From Halosolutus halophilus (GTDB lineage Archaea > Halobacteriota > Halobacteria > Halobacteriales > Natrialbaceae), in NCBI RefSeq assembly GCF_022869805.1, contig NZ_CP094974.1, positions 4,588,001 through 4,652,000 on the forward strand: DNA of 64,000 nt, in the 5' to 3' direction. Both the position numbers and the translations under genes were made by a program. Shown piece after piece: positions 27,079 through 35,635 of this stretch (positions are counted from its first letter, which is position 1; each line of letters begins with the position of its first letter). Below the pieces are notes generated by a model. That model was not told the DNA's origin and did no database searches. It saw only the letters and a list, made by a program, of their open reading frames with translations.

Positions 27079-28014
27079 ATGGCGGACACTGTGGCCGGGG
27101 ACGGCGGCCGGGGCGGATTCGCGCGAGCGGCGTGGGTCAACGTCCTCGGCAACGTCGTGAAGATCGTCGCCGAGGGTGCGGCGGGGTACGTTTTCGGAAG
27201 CGTCGCTCTGCTCGCCGACGCAGCGCACTCCCTCGCGGATCTCGTCGCCAGCGTCGTCGTTCTCGTCTGGGGGCGGAGCGCGTTCGACGAACCCGACGAT
27301 ACGCACCCGCACGGTCACGATCGGATCGAACCCCTGACGGCGCTATTCGTCGGTGCCGTCATCGCGCTCCTCGGGTTGAACCTGCTCTACCGGTCCGTCG
27401 AGGGATTGCTGTACGGAACCGACATCGAGTTCAACACGTTGCTCCTCGCAGCGCTCGGGTTCGCGATCGTCGACATGTACCTCGTCTACCGCTACACCGT
27501 CCGGATCAACGATCGCCTGCAGTCGACCGCACTCGCGGCACTCGCGACGGACTGCCTCAACGACATCTACACTTCGGTCGCCGCCATCGTCGGCGTCCTC
27601 GGCGTGCTGGCGGGGTTCCCGGTGCTCGATCCGATCGCCGGCGCGCTCGTCAGCCTGCTCGTGGTCTACCAGGGCGTCGAGATCGGTAGCGAGAACGTCG
27701 ACTACCTGATCGGTGCGGCCCCGTCAGCCGCGAAGCGCACGGAGATCACGGCTGCGCTCCGGGACCATCCCGACGTCCGGGGCGTCCACGATCTGGCGGT
27801 CTTCTACGACGGCACCGTCCTCGAGGTCGAGGTCCACGTCGAGGTCGAGGGCGACATGCCGTTCCGGCAGGCCCACGACGTCGAGTCCGAACTGGTGAGC
27901 CGTCTGCGTGCGATCGACGACGTCGGCGACGCCCACGTTCACCTCGATCCCTCGGGCATCGGCGAGTGGAAGGACGGGCGCGATCGATTCGACGAACGGA
28001 TCGACGACGGGTGA
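27079..28014 (+). CDS. Cation diffusion facilitator (CDF) metal exporter
   Basis: 311-aa CDF family protein: six membrane helices (about 15-210) and a cytoplasmic C-terminal ferredoxin-like domain (about 215-295). Metal site A: H50 and D54 in DAAHSLAD with D158 and D162 in TDCLNDIYTS, the H/D-xxx-D pattern used by zinc- or iron/manganese-type members. HPHGHDRIEP loop is typical. Exports divalent metal in exchange for protons. Metal preference cannot be settled from the sequence. Confidence 0.9.
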   Translation: MADTVAGDGGRGGFARAAWVNVLGNVVKIVAEGAAGYVFGSVALLADAAHSLADLVASVVVLVWGRSAFDEPDDTHPHGHDRIEPLTALFVGAVIALLGLNLLYRSVEGLLYGTDIEFNTLLLAALGFAIVDMYLVYRYTVRINDRLQSTALAALATDCLNDIYTSVAAIVGVLGVLAGFPVLDPIAGALVSLLVVYQGVEIGSENVDYLIGAAPSAAKRTEITAALRDHPDVRGVHDLAVFYDGTVLEVEVHVEVEGDMPFRQAHDVESELVSRLRAIDDVGDAHVHLDPSGIGEWKDGRDRFDERIDDG

Positions 28015-28084
28015 CGATCCGACGCCCGCGCACGACAGTCGATGCAGGCGCTGGCCAACCCCGCCGGCGATCGACGTCGACACC

Positions 28085-28090
28085 TTTTAT
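28085..28090 (+). promoter_or_regulatory. TATA-like box of the MBL-fold hydrolase
   Basis: TTTTAT centred 28 nt upstream of ATG 28116; leaderless start expected. Confidence 0.6.
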
Positions 28091-28115
28091 CACGTCGCGC
28101 GAGTGGCTATTCGGT

Positions 28116-29036
28116 ATGGAAGTCGGAGACGTTCGCGAGGTTACGGCGGGGAACTGTTCGGACCTGTACTACGTCGACACCGGGATGTACGACACGAGCG
28201 AGTACGGCGCGGTCTATATCCTCGACGACGATCGACCCGCCGTCGTCGAGACCGGGCTGGGGACCAACCACGGACTGATCCTCGACGCGCTCGAGGAGGT
28301 CGGGATCGATCGGACGGACCTCGAGGTCGTCGCGGTCACGCACATCCACCTCGATCACGCCGGCGGAGCGGGCTTTCTGGCCGACCGGTGCCCGAACGCC
28401 GACATCTACGTGCCCGCCGCCGGTGCCGATCTGCTCGTCGATCCGTCGCGACTGGTCGCGGGAACGAAAGCCGCCGTCGGCGATCAGTGGGAGTTCTACG
28501 CGGACCCGGAGCCGATCCCCGAGGATCGGGTCGTCGAGATCGAGGACGGTGAGACGATCGATCTCGGCGAACACGAACTGCACGTTCACGAGGCACCGGG
28601 CCACGCGTTCCACCAGGTCGTCTTCGAAGATCCCGCGAACGACGCGGTCTTCACCGGCGACGCGGCCGGAATCTGGGTTCCCGAAACGGCGGAGATCAGG
28701 GAGACGACGCCGCCGTCGAACTTCGATCTCGAGGAGTGTCTCGACGACCTCGAGACGCTCGCGGAGATCGATCCCCAGGTCCTGCTGTACACCCACTTCG
28801 GCCCGCGCGAGGTCGGCGACGACCTCGATCGAGTCCTCGACGAGTACGCGACGGTGCTCAGTGACTGGGTGGCCTCAGTCGAGGAGACGCGGGCGGAACT
28901 CGAGGACGACGAGGCCGCGGTCGACCACTTCAGGGAGACCGCCGAGATGGTCGACGTCTGGGGCGAGCGCAAGGCCCGCGCGGAGGCGGCGATGAACGCC
29001 CGCGGCGTCCTCGGATACCTCGATCACCGCGATTGA
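28116..29036 (+). CDS. Metallo-beta-lactamase-fold hydrolase
   Basis: 306-aa protein with the MBL metal motif THIHLDHAGG (H76, H78, D80, H81), a later His in APGHAFHQ, Asp in FTGDAAG and His in YTHFGP. Together these form a dinuclear zinc or iron site. C-terminal helical region. Substrate unknown; glyoxalase-II-like or thioester hydrolysis are possible. The start is fixed by the TATA-like box 28 nt upstream, so the longer in-frame extension to 27966 is rejected. Two CoA ligases follow downstream. Confidence 0.85.
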   Translation: MEVGDVREVTAGNCSDLYYVDTGMYDTSEYGAVYILDDDRPAVVETGLGTNHGLILDALEEVGIDRTDLEVVAVTHIHLDHAGGAGFLADRCPNADIYVPAAGADLLVDPSRLVAGTKAAVGDQWEFYADPEPIPEDRVVEIEDGETIDLGEHELHVHEAPGHAFHQVVFEDPANDAVFTGDAAGIWVPETAEIRETTPPSNFDLEECLDDLETLAEIDPQVLLYTHFGPREVGDDLDRVLDEYATVLSDWVASVEETRAELEDDEAAVDHFRETAEMVDVWGERKARAEAAMNARGVLGYLDHRD

Positions 29037-29348
29037 GACCCACCCCCGATCGACGCGTTCTATAACTGTCACTGAATAGTTATGTATTCGTAACTATCGA
29101 ACGAATGTTATGAAACGACGGAAATCCTCCCCGAATCGAAAACTGCGGTGACGGCCGTCGAATCGAGTGGTTGCGTGGCTTGCTATCATTCGATGCGCGC
29201 GACGAATCGTCGCGTCTGAGATCCCCTGAGGTGGGCGGATCGGACCTTGCAGGGCCTGAAATCCCGATCGGGTGGCGAGAATAAACGGAATTACAGATGG
29301 AATCGGTTTCATCACGTTTTATCGCACGGGAGCTACTGTCACGCGTAT
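29037..29348. promoter_or_regulatory. 312-bp upstream region with nested operator-like inverted repeats
   Basis: No gene seen. Three half-sites alternate: ATAACT (29062-29067), ATAGTTAT (29076-29083) and TAACTAT (29091-29097). They form two overlapping inverted repeats, ATAGTTA-8-TAACTAT and ATAACT-10-AGTTAT. They lie some 220 bp before the ligase promoter at 29317. Such nested dyads usually bind a dimeric repressor; the regulator is unknown. Confidence 0.4.
29317..29322 (+). promoter_or_regulatory. TATA-like box of acyl-CoA ligase 1
   Basis: TTTTAT centred 29 nt upstream of ATG 29349. Confidence 0.55.
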
Positions 29349-31292
29349 ATGAACTGGCGGGACGCCGAACGAGAGTACGAGGACGAGGTGATCGGGGAGA
29401 CGACGCTCGGACGAATGTTCGAAAATGCGGCCGAGCGGCACCCGAATCGCCCAGCGCAGAAGTACAAGGGGGGCGTCTACGATCGATCGCTGACCGAGGC
29501 GGTGTTGCCGGCCGCCTCGCCGGGGGAATTCCGGCCGATCTCCTACACGGAGATGCGCGGGATCGTGCGCAACCTCGCGGCGGGCTTTCGCGAACTCGGC
29601 GTCGAACGGGGTGATCGCGTCGGTATCTTCGCCAACACCCGGATGGAGTGGGCCCAGTCGGACTTCGCACTGCTGACGGCCGGCGCGGTCGTCACCACCG
29701 TCTACACGAGTTCCTCGCCCGACCAGGCGCGGTACCTGCTCGACGATCCGGACGCGAGCGGCGTCGTCGTCGAGAACGAGGAGGTCCTCGAGCGCGTCCT
29801 CGAGGTCGAAGACGACCTCGACCTCGAGTTCATCGTCTCGATGGACGAACTCGACGGCTACGCCGACCGCGAGGATATCCTGACTCTCGCCGAGGTCCAC
29901 GACCGGGGCGAAGCGGCGTTCGACCTCGAAACCTACGAATCGTGGGTCGACGAGCCCGAGATGGACGACCTGGCGAGTATGATCTACACCAGCGGAACGA
30001 CGGGCAAGCCGAAGGGGGTCGAACTGACCCACTCGAACTTCCGCTCGAACGTCAATCAGATCCGCAAGCGGTACGGCCCGCGGCCGGACAAACCGGACGA
30101 CGTGCCGGTGATCGACGAGGCCGTCCAGTCGGTATCGTACCTGCCGCTGGCCCACGTCTTCGAGCGAACCTCGGGTCACTTCCTGCTCTTCGCGAGCGGT
30201 GCCTGCGTCGCCTACGCGGAGGATCCGGAGACGCTCCAGGAGGACTTCGGTGCGGTCCAGCCGAACACGGCGACCAGCGTCCCGCGGGTCTACGAGAAGA
30301 TCTACGACGCGATCCGCGAACAGGCCAGCGAATCGTCGGTCAAGAAGCGCATCTTCGAGTGGGCGACCGACGTGGGGGTCGAGTACCAGCAGGCCGACGA
30401 TCCCGGCCCGATCCTGGCGGCGAAACAGTCGCTCGCGGACAAACTGGTGTTCTCGACGGTCCGGGAGGCACTCGGGGGTAACGTCGAACTTCTGATCAGC
30501 GGCGGCGGGAGCCTCTCGCCGGAACTCTGTCGGCTCTATCACGCGATGGGGCTGCCGATCTACGAGGGCTACGGTCTCACCGAGACGTCGCCGGTCGTGA
30601 CGGTCAACCCGCCAGAGGAGCCGAAGATCGGCACGATCGGACCGGCCCTCCCCGACGTCGAGTTGCGGATCGACGAGTCCGTCGCCGACCAGGAGGCCTT
30701 CGACGATCCCGGCGAGGTCGGCGAACTCCTCGTGAAGGGGCCGAACGTGTTCGGGGGGTACTGGGAGCGCCCCGGAGCGACCGATCGGGCGTTCACGGAG
30801 GACGGCTGGTTCCGCACCGGCGACATCGTCCATCTGCGGCCCGACGGCTACGTCGAGTTCCGCGATCGCGCCAAGCAGATCATCGTCCTCTCGACGGGGA
30901 AAAACGTCGCGCCGGCCCCGATCGAGGACGCCTTCGCGGCCAGCGAGCGCGTCGAGCAGGCGATGGTCGTCGGCGACGGCGAGAAGTTCATCGGGGCGCT
31001 CATCGTCCCGAACACGGAACGCGTCCGCGAGTGGGCCGGCGAGGAAGGGATCGACATCCCGGACGAACCCTCGGCGATGGTCGACGACGAACGCGTCCGC
31101 GAGTACATCGAGGAGGAGGTCGAGCGGGTCAACGAGGACCTCGAGAAACACGAGACGATAAAGCGGTTCGAACTCGTCCCACGGGAGTTCACCGAGAACA
31201 ACGACATGCTGACCCCGACGATGAAGAAGAAGCGCCGCGTCATCCTGGACCGGTTCGAGGGCCGCGTCGATCGGATCTACGCCGAAGCCTGA
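29349..31292 (+). CDS. AMP-forming long-chain fatty acid-CoA ligase 1
   Basis: 647-aa member of the ANL superfamily. P-loop-like motif YTSGTTGKPKG begins at residue 213; YEGYGLTETSP (adenylate contact), WFRTGDIV and the C-terminal lysine loop STGKNVAPAPIED follow. Activates a carboxylic acid via an acyl-AMP to acyl-CoA; long-chain fatty acids are most likely by similarity to FadD15-type enzymes. Start ATG 29349 aligns with the paralogue's MDWQNAE and has a TATA-like box upstream. A close paralogue lies 340 bp downstream in the same direction. Confidence 0.9.
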   Translation: MNWRDAEREYEDEVIGETTLGRMFENAAERHPNRPAQKYKGGVYDRSLTEAVLPAASPGEFRPISYTEMRGIVRNLAAGFRELGVERGDRVGIFANTRMEWAQSDFALLTAGAVVTTVYTSSSPDQARYLLDDPDASGVVVENEEVLERVLEVEDDLDLEFIVSMDELDGYADREDILTLAEVHDRGEAAFDLETYESWVDEPEMDDLASMIYTSGTTGKPKGVELTHSNFRSNVNQIRKRYGPRPDKPDDVPVIDEAVQSVSYLPLAHVFERTSGHFLLFASGACVAYAEDPETLQEDFGAVQPNTATSVPRVYEKIYDAIREQASESSVKKRIFEWATDVGVEYQQADDPGPILAAKQSLADKLVFSTVREALGGNVELLISGGGSLSPELCRLYHAMGLPIYEGYGLTETSPVVTVNPPEEPKIGTIGPALPDVELRIDESVADQEAFDDPGEVGELLVKGPNVFGGYWERPGATDRAFTEDGWFRTGDIVHLRPDGYVEFRDRAKQIIVLSTGKNVAPAPIEDAFAASERVEQAMVVGDGEKFIGALIVPNTERVREWAGEEGIDIPDEPSAMVDDERVREYIEEEVERVNEDLEKHETIKRFELVPREFTENNDMLTPTMKKKRRVILDRFEGRVDRIYAEA

Positions 31293-31381
31293 TCGGTCAC
31301 GCTGGTGTGCGCGTCGAAGGTAGGTTCGAGAGCCACGATCGAGTGGTTTCGAGAGCCGCAACCGACCGCAACGGTCGGAAC

Positions 31382-31601
31382 TATTATGCGCGTGCTGCTG
31401 GCGGGACTCGGTCAGAATGGCGTTCGTTGCCGAGGTGACCGTCCCGCCGGCGGCAGTCTCGTTCGGCCGCGTGCTCGACCGTCACGACGACCTGACCATC
31501 GAACTCGAGAACGTCGTCCCGACCCAGCAGGGCGCATGCCGTTCGTCTTCGTCCGGGCCGACGATCGATACGACCGCGACCGGGACGATCCCCCACTTTA
31601 A
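31382..31601 (+). pseudogene. Decayed Bat-domain regulator fragment
   Basis: From ATG 31417 the frame encodes VAEVTVPPAAVSFGRVLD...IELENVVPTQQG, the start of a bacterio-opsin-activator (BAT) domain protein. The continuation MPFVFVRADDRYDRDRDD lies in another frame, reached by a one-base shift near 31536, and stops at 31601. The GAF and HTH parts expected downstream are absent. TATTATG at 31382-31388 may be the old promoter. The stop codon abuts the promoter of the next ligase gene, so the fragment is what remains between the two paralogous ligases. Confidence 0.6.
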
Positions 31602-31631
31602 TGATACGTCCGAAACATGGTAGAAGGACCA

Positions 31632-33605
31632 ATGGACTGGCAGAACGCAGAACGGGGATTCTCGAGCGAGGTACTGGGGATGGAGCCGATCGGACGGCTG
31701 TTCGACGCGGCGGTCGAGCGAAACGCCGCGTCGGTCGCCCAGCAGTACAAGGGCGGCGTCTACGATCGGAGTCTTGCGGGGACGGCGTTCGAGCCGGCAC
31801 CGGCGGGCGAGTACGCGAGTCTGACCTACGAGGAGATGGGCGACGTCGTACGCTCGCTGGCCGCGGGGTTTCGATCGCTCGGGATCGAAGCGGGCGATCG
31901 GGTCGGCATCTTCGCGGACACCCGGATGGAGTGGGCCCAGTCGGACTTCGCACTGCTGTCGGCCGGCGCGGTCGTCACCACCGTCTACACGAGTTCCTCG
32001 CCCGACCAGGCGCAGTACCTGCTCGACGATCCGGACGCGAGCGGCGTCGTCGTCGAGAACGAGGCGTTGCTCGAGCGCGTCCTCGAGGTCGAGGACGGCC
32101 TGGATCTCGAGTGGATCGTCGTGATGGACGACCTCGGCGACGAGCACGCCGATCGCGAGGAGGTCTACACGCTGGAGGCGGTGTACGAGCAGGGCGCGGT
32201 GGCGTACGATCCGGAGACGTACGACGAGTGGCTCGACGAGGTCGCCGTCGACGACCTCGCGAGTATCATCTACACAAGCGGGACGACCGGCCAGCCGAAG
32301 GGGGTGAAACTCACCCACCGGAACTTTCGGACGAACGTCAACCAGATCTACCGGCGGTACGGCCCGCGGCCCGACAAGGCCGACGACGTGCCGGCGATCG
32401 ACGAGGAGAGTACGCTCGTCTCGTACCTGCCGCTGGCCCACGTCTTCGAGCGGACGTGTGGCCACTTCATGATGTTCACTGCCGGGAGCACCGTCGCCTA
32501 CGCGGAGAGCGTCGACACGCTCCAGGAGGACTTCAGCCTCGTCCAGCCGACGGGCGCGACCAGCGTCCCGCGGGTCTACGAGAAGATCTACGACGCGATC
32601 CGCGAACAGGCGAGCGAGTCGCCGGTCAAAGAGCGCATCTTCGAGTGGGCCACCGACGTCGGCCGCGACTACTACCGGGCTGACAATCCGGGGCTGCTCC
32701 TCGAACTCAAGCGGACGATCGCGGACAAACTCGTCTTCAGCCAGGTCACGGAGGCACTCGGTGGGAATATCGAGTTCCTCGTCAGCGGCGGCGGGACGCT
32801 CTCGGAGGACCTCTGTACCCTCTATCACGGGATGGGCCTGCCCATCTTCGAGGGGTACGGACTGACCGAAACCGCTCCCGTCGTCTCGACGAACCCGCCC
32901 GAGAACGCGAAGATCGGCACGATCGGCCCGTCGGTGGTCGACTGCCAGGTCAAAGTCGACCGATCCGTGATTCCGGAGGGCGAGACGATCGACACGCTCG
33001 GCGAAACCGGCGAACTCCTCGTGAAAGGGCCGCACGTGACCGACGGGTACTGGGAGAAGCCCGAGGCAACGGAGCAGGCATTCACGGAGGACGGCTGGTT
33101 CCGCACCGGCGACATCGTCAGCATTCGCCCCGACGACTACATGGTCTTTCACGAGCGTTCGAAGCAACTCGTCGTCCTCTCGACGGGGAAGAACGTCGCG
33201 CCGGCCCCGATCGAGGACGCCTTCGCCGCGAGCGACGTCGTCGAGCAGTGTCTGGTGGTCGGCAACGGCGAGAAGTTCATCGGGGCGCTCATCGTCCCCA
33301 ACTTCGAGCCGCTCGAACGGATCGCGGCCGAGGAGGGGATCGACCTGCCGGCCGATCCCGGGGCCGTCTGCGACCACGACTGGGTGCGCGATCGCATCGA
33401 GACGACTGTCGCCGAGGTCAACGAGCGCTTCGAGGCCCACGAGACGATCAAGGAGTTCCGCCTCGTCCCCGAGGAGTTCACCGAGGACAACGGGATGCTC
33501 ACCCCGACGATGAAGAAGAAACGTCGGGTCATCCTGGAGGCGTACGACGAGGAGGTCGCGGACATCTACGGCGAGGACGCTCCCGAACGGCCGCAGACGG
33601 CGTAG
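31632..33605 (+). CDS. AMP-forming long-chain fatty acid-CoA ligase 2
   Basis: 657-aa paralogue of the upstream ligase, with YTSGTTGQPKG (from residue 214), FEGYGLTETAP, WFRTGDIV and STGKNVAPAPIED. ATG 31632 (MDWQNAERG) is preferred because it matches the paralogue's start and lies about 32 nt after the centre of TTTAAT (31597-31602); ATG 31617 would add five residues. Some blocks are nearly identical in DNA to the first copy while other parts differ. Presence of two copies suggests different chain-length ranges or regulation. Confidence 0.9.
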   Translation: MDWQNAERGFSSEVLGMEPIGRLFDAAVERNAASVAQQYKGGVYDRSLAGTAFEPAPAGEYASLTYEEMGDVVRSLAAGFRSLGIEAGDRVGIFADTRMEWAQSDFALLSAGAVVTTVYTSSSPDQAQYLLDDPDASGVVVENEALLERVLEVEDGLDLEWIVVMDDLGDEHADREEVYTLEAVYEQGAVAYDPETYDEWLDEVAVDDLASIIYTSGTTGQPKGVKLTHRNFRTNVNQIYRRYGPRPDKADDVPAIDEESTLVSYLPLAHVFERTCGHFMMFTAGSTVAYAESVDTLQEDFSLVQPTGATSVPRVYEKIYDAIREQASESPVKERIFEWATDVGRDYYRADNPGLLLELKRTIADKLVFSQVTEALGGNIEFLVSGGGTLSEDLCTLYHGMGLPIFEGYGLTETAPVVSTNPPENAKIGTIGPSVVDCQVKVDRSVIPEGETIDTLGETGELLVKGPHVTDGYWEKPEATEQAFTEDGWFRTGDIVSIRPDDYMVFHERSKQLVVLSTGKNVAPAPIEDAFAASDVVEQCLVVGNGEKFIGALIVPNFEPLERIAAEEGIDLPADPGAVCDHDWVRDRIETTVAEVNERFEAHETIKEFRLVPEEFTEDNGMLTPTMKKKRRVILEAYDEEVADIYGEDAPERPQTA

Positions 33606-33868
33606 CGGTCGTGGTGGTGGCTGAGACGCGTCTCGCTTCGATCGGCCCGAGTCCTGTTCTCGATCGGCGGCAGTCGTAGCATCGAATCGATGGGAACGAC
33701 GCGGATTCGCGGCTTTGTCGCAATCCTGTGGGGATGACAAGTAGAGACGCTCCGACGCTAAGTACAGGTCAAACAATCAGCGGAGGGGGTCGATCTCCCC
33801 GATAGCTGTCAAAAACAGCGTGCTGAATACAGAGCAGGTGTGCACCGGTATCCGACGAAGTATTCGAG

Positions 33869-34243
33869 TCACATGCGGGACGAGAGCGACACTACAGCAA
33901 TAATTACCACGTTGACGACGACGCCGGCATAGGCGACCGTGTAGTCGAGGGCGGTGAGGATCAGCGAAAAGACCACAACCGTGCTCAGCAACAGTTGCCA
34001 GTGATCCCAGTCCGTGACCAGCGCGCTGGCAGAGACGACGAACCCAACAGCAGCCACTGCCCAGAGGACGCCAAATACTCGCATTCCCGTGTCGCCCACG
34101 TCAACGAAGCCACCGAGGAGCGTTGTTTTGTAGGTAAACTCGGCGACTTCGGCAAGCTCGAGATAGACGGCCGTTCCGAGAAGATGGACTCCCCCGTGTG
34201 CTACGAGGACGAGCGCGGCCAAGTACGTGAGAAGACTAGCCAT
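33869..34243 (-). CDS. Four-helix membrane protein of unknown function
   Basis: 124-aa protein with about four hydrophobic segments (LLTYLAALVLVAHGGVHLLG; MRVFGVLWAVAAVGFVVSAS; WQLLLSTVVVFSLILTAL; VVVNVVIIAVVSL). No motif that I can tie to a family. ATTATAT-like sequence at 34269-34277 lies about 28 nt upstream of ATG 34243, supporting a leaderless start. Divergent neighbour absent; the nitroreductase gene on the same strand is upstream. Confidence 0.6.
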   Translation of the reverse strand: MASLLTYLAALVLVAHGGVHLLGTAVYLELAEVAEFTYKTTLLGGFVDVGDTGMRVFGVLWAVAAVGFVVSASALVTDWDHWQLLLSTVVVFSLILTALDYTVAYAGVVVNVVIIAVVSLSSRM

Positions 34244-34342
34244 ACATGAACTATACCTGATCCCGGAGTTATATTTTCGGTGTACGAGTCTCCTCCGCGT
34301 CGAGCGCTGGGGCCCGTGCGTAGCGAGAGGCCGAATTTACGC

Positions 34343-35341
34343 TCATTCGACGAGGAATTTCTCCAGCGGCCATCGAGGGGTGTGGCCCTGTTCCTCCTGT
34401 GGGTACCCGAGACGGAACAGCTGCTGTGGCAATTCGCCGTCTCCATCGAGTACGGACGCTAGGTCCTCACGCATCTCAGGGCGTTCCAGGATCTGGCTCA
34501 TCGGGTGGACAGCGCCGCCGTTGCTGGACATAATCAGCGCCGCGCGTTCGAAAACTCGGCCAGTCTTGACACGTGCTGACGGGTCGTCCGAGTTCGTCGT
34601 GAGTACGCCGACAACCGGGGTGCTCTGGATCAATTTTGAGTTCTTTTTGGCTTCCCTGTCCCCGATATCCAGGTGGGTGACAACCGCCTGCCCGATCCGT
34701 GCCTTGAGCCACGAATCACCGAGCGCGCCGATCCCCATCCAGTACCCCAACTCTTCGCGATAGTCCGGGTGATCCATCTGGAGTCGGTCGGCCTCTGCCT
34801 GTAACGCGGCGATCGAGCCTTTCCGCTCGGAATCGTCGATCAATTCGAGTGTAACGTCGTCCTCGAGAACACAGTCTCGCAATTCGTCCCGAACGGAGTC
34901 ACCGAGCGATTCGTCTCGGAAGAGTTGGTGGTTCGTGGATCGGTCCGTGATTTGAGCGAACAAATCCGGTGGACGGTGGGACGAAGTGTCGCTATCGGGT
35001 CGAAGCATGACGACGACCGGCACTGCGTCGTCGTGATACGCTATTTCGAAATCGAATCCGAACTGTTCGGCGGCAATGCACAAATTCTCGACGGCACACC
35101 CAAGACTAACGTATAACTCCCGATTGTCCGGGTCAGCCGCCTCCAGCCATCGCTCCTCGACGGCGTGGATCTCAATTCGTCCGTCCTCCACGACGAACTC
35201 CCAGGGCTGGGAGTTGTGACTCGATGGTGCGAGAATCGCGTATCGGAGGAGGAATCGCGCACGTTCGGCGAGTGGAGCGTCGGCCGGAAATTCCTCGGCA
35301 TCGATCCTCCAAACGTCGGTTGTTAGGTCGCGTTCTTCCAT
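34343..35341 (-). CDS. Nitroreductase-like flavoprotein (Acg family)
   Basis: 332-aa protein of the nitroreductase fold. Near the start APSSHNSQPWEF is the FMN-contact motif; the C-terminal RLGYPQ and TPRWPLEKFL end matches the Acg-type FMN-binding subfamily. It should bind FMN and may either reduce nitro or quinone compounds or sequester FMN, as suggested for mycobacterial Acg. Codon use is slightly less GC-rich than around it. Followed on the same strand by a small membrane protein. Confidence 0.75.
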   Translation of the reverse strand: MEERDLTTDVWRIDAEEFPADAPLAERARFLLRYAILAPSSHNSQPWEFVVEDGRIEIHAVEERWLEAADPDNRELYVSLGCAVENLCIAAEQFGFDFEIAYHDDAVPVVVMLRPDSDTSSHRPPDLFAQITDRSTNHQLFRDESLGDSVRDELRDCVLEDDVTLELIDDSERKGSIAALQAEADRLQMDHPDYREELGYWMGIGALGDSWLKARIGQAVVTHLDIGDREAKKNSKLIQSTPVVGVLTTNSDDPSARVKTGRVFERAALIMSSNGGAVHPMSQILERPEMREDLASVLDGDGELPQQLFRLGYPQEEQGHTPRWPLEKFLVE

Positions 35342-35635
35342 ACCGTAGTTTCAGGCACCTACTCTATTCATGCTCTCGCTACAAGCGCTCACGGCCAGAA
35401 CGATTGATATCCTCGTATCCAGCACGGCTCCGTCAATACCAGTGGTAGCTGATAGAAGTAACAGCAGTAGGTTTGCACGTGTAGCGAACGGCTCGGGGCG
35501 CGACGGTTCGGCTGCGAACGCTGGGGATGACGACCGTCGCCTCGCAGGAGTTAACCGCCTGGAGAGCCTCCTTCCGGCAGGAATGGACGCACTAGCAGCG
35601 ACGTGCCGACTGTTCGCCGAGCGACGCTCGAGAGT
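35342..35635. other. 294-bp intergenic region
   Basis: Divergent region between the flavoprotein and the antiporter. An 89-codon frame (35370-35639) has no recognisable features and overlaps the antiporter start; I do not call it. No clear TATA box was found for the antiporter. Confidence 0.3.

Noticed and set aside
29319-33776. Two frames of 680 and 764 codons antisense to the acyl-CoA ligases
   Set aside because: They mirror each other only because the ligases are paralogues; no domain is visible and they are Arg/Asp/Val-rich as expected for antisense frames.
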